A model generated the notes under the pieces. That model worked only from the letters and a program-made list of their open reading frames with translations. It had not been told where the DNA came from and searched no databases. The translations under genes were made by a program, and so were the position numbers. A stretch of DNA of 14,800 bases from Chrysochromulina parva. Its lineage: Eukaryota; Haptophyta; Prymnesiales; Chrysochromulinaceae. This document shows positions 14,401-14,800 of this stretch, in pieces (within the stretch, counting starts at the first letter, position 1; every line of letters starts with the position of its first letter). Location: contig PJAB01001397.1 in the NCBI GenBank assembly GCA_002887195.1, positions 1 through 14,800 of the forward strand, given 5' to 3'.

Positions 14401-14800
14401 CGAGGAGGAGGAGCGACGAAAGGCGGAGGAGGAGCGACGACGGCGCGAAGAGGAGGAGAAGAGCCTCCAAGCGGAGCGCGCCGCCCAGGAGGCGGCTGAG
14501 AAGATGGCGATGAAGAAGGCGGCCGAGGCTGAGGCGGAGGCGATCAAGCAGGCCGAGTTGGCCGCCCGGAACTCGGGCGAGGGCGCGGCGGCGGTGCAGA
14601 AGGCGAAGGAGAAGGCGGCCCAGCAGGCCAAGAAGGATGCGGCGGAGGAGGCGGTCAAGTTCAAAAAGGAGGCGTCGACCGTCATCGAGGACGCCAAGGC
14701 AAAGAAGAAGGCCGAGGCCGAGGAGGCCGCGAAGACGCTCTCCGACGTCGAGTCGATGATCAATGCGCTCGAGAACGACGCCGACCTCGAGCAGGCCGTC
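11411..14800 (+). CDS. Myosin VI-like unconventional myosin heavy chain, five exons (C-terminus off window)
   Basis: An ATP-driven actin motor. Exons 11411-11857, 11965-12462, 12563-12909, 13027-13717 and 13871-14800 give 971 codons with no stop. Residues ~15-62 are an SH3-like N-terminal domain. In the motor, GESGAGKT (167-174) is the P-loop, NNNSSRFG (219-226) switch I and DVYGFE (437-442) switch II, usually DIxGFE. Loop 2 (about 592-620) is Pro/Ala/Lys-rich, and HFVRCIKSN is at 647-655. E385, 16 residues before DALVK, occupies the TEDS site, so heavy-chain phosphorylation is probably not needed there. KVRYMADKIYTYVGEILVAVNP (92-113) and FFKMGSASFLEELADADPEEM (744-764) are closest to myosin VI. 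One weak IQ-like element (about 783-800, KTVLMWLYKRR) is followed by an E/R/K-rich probable single alpha-helix (800-860) and a coiled coil. The motor identity is firm; the class is tentative, because most of the myosin VI reverse-gear insert is absent. Confidence 0.94.
11858..11964 (+). other. Myosin intron 1 (107 bp)
   Basis: Donor GTACGC after GAAAAG and acceptor GATCTCAG before GCGTATG join SEK to AYVAM, as expected for the helix before the P-loop. Unlike the other introns of this gene it has no tandem array. It holds CTGAC and CTGAT, which fit a branch-point consensus. Confidence 0.92.
12463..12562 (+). other. Myosin intron 2 (100 bp, decamer array, exon-edge copy)
   Basis: Donor GTGGGT after CTCTCG and acceptor GTCATCAG before GTTGGT join SLLS to VGLAPAELED. 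The first 12 nt of the intron (12463-12474) and of the next exon (12563-12574) match at 11 of 12 bases, exactly 100 bp apart. Between them are eight decamers (12471-12550) of the type CRCTGATGAC. Confidence 0.92.
12471..12550 (+). repeat. Decamer array in myosin intron 2
   Basis: Eight 10-bp units in exact register, alternating CGCGGATGAC, CACTGATGAC and CGCTGATGAC and ending CACTGATTGC. Each CTGATGAC is the reverse complement of the intron's own 3' end, GTCATCAG. CTGAT also fits the yUnAy branch-point consensus. Confidence 0.9.
12910..13026 (+). other. Myosin intron 3 (117 bp)
   Basis: Donor GTACGC splits an ATG codon (AAAAT|GTACGC); the acceptor CGTCCTCAG precedes GTACATCGG, giving KMYIGLLDVYGFE. 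Retention reaches TGA at 12950. Both donor and downstream exon begin GTAC. The body holds TGATGRCC- and CTGATGAG-type repeats. The last 20 nt match the end of intron 2 at 18 positions. Confidence 0.93.
13718..13870 (+). other. Myosin intron 4 (153 bp, two head-to-tail intron-like units)
   Basis: Donor GTACGT after CCGCGG and acceptor CCTCATCAG before GTGCTCCAT join LKPR to VLHGESV. Inside, at 13826|13827, a second CCTCATCAG is followed by GTGCTC, repeating the final acceptor and exon start. The intron therefore reads as a 109-bp unit and a 44-bp unit. Use of the inner acceptor would add VLSSP and then a stop. Confidence 0.92.
13741..13790 (+). repeat. Decamer array in myosin intron 4
   Basis: Five units in 10-bp register: GCCTCTCATT, GCCTCTGATT, GGCACTGAGG and two GCCACTGAGG. 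The sequence is the same as the transcript-sense decamers of Arp2 intron 3 on the other strand. Confidence 0.85.

Overview
The window is nuclear DNA of a GC-rich eukaryote. All spliced genes have short GT-AG introns, proteins are rich in Ala, Glu and Lys, and genes are packed 230-500 bp apart on both strands. An Arp2 gene and an unconventional myosin rule out a prokaryote. The best guess is a haptophyte alga such as an Emiliania or Chrysochromulina relative. This rests on base composition, repeat-filled introns and protein style, so a GC-rich stramenopile or another alga is not excluded.

Layout: (1) 1-1875, minus strand: a coiled-coil protein whose C-terminus runs off the left edge, with a Cys/His motif and a CBM5/12-like module. 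(2) 1876-2105: divergent promoter region. (3) 2106-6779, plus: a 1557-residue low-complexity protein with a TPR-like pair and a long coiled coil. (4) 6780-7228: gene-free convergent spacer. (5) 7229-9214, minus: a complete four-exon Arp2 gene (387 aa after splicing). (6) 9215-9487: second divergent promoter region. (7) 9488-10904, plus: a two-exon single-Myb-repeat protein (412 aa) with a Cys/His knuckle. (8) 10905-11410: intergenic region. (9) 11411-14800, plus: a myosin VI-like heavy chain in five visible exons (971 codons), running off the right edge.

Arp2 (branched-actin nucleation) and the myosin (an actin motor) are both actin-cytoskeleton genes. Nothing in the sequence shows that they are co-regulated. 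The two coiled-coil genes on the left share a promoter region but have no assigned function.

The most unusual content is in the introns. Most are built from 10-12 bp tandem repeats. In the Arp2 and myosin introns the decamer has the same transcript-sense consensus (CCWCTGATKR) although the genes lie on opposite strands. Several introns carry copies of the adjacent exon edge, including the AG|GT junction. The clearest case is Arp2 intron 2, which is exactly two 84-bp units, each a 29-nt copy of the end of exon 2 plus a 55-bp element with 7-bp inverted ends. Myosin intron 4 and Arp2 intron 3 are also chains of intron-like units. Together these suggest intron birth and growth by tandem duplication across AG|GT sites, or an introner-like element family, with possible stepwise splicing.
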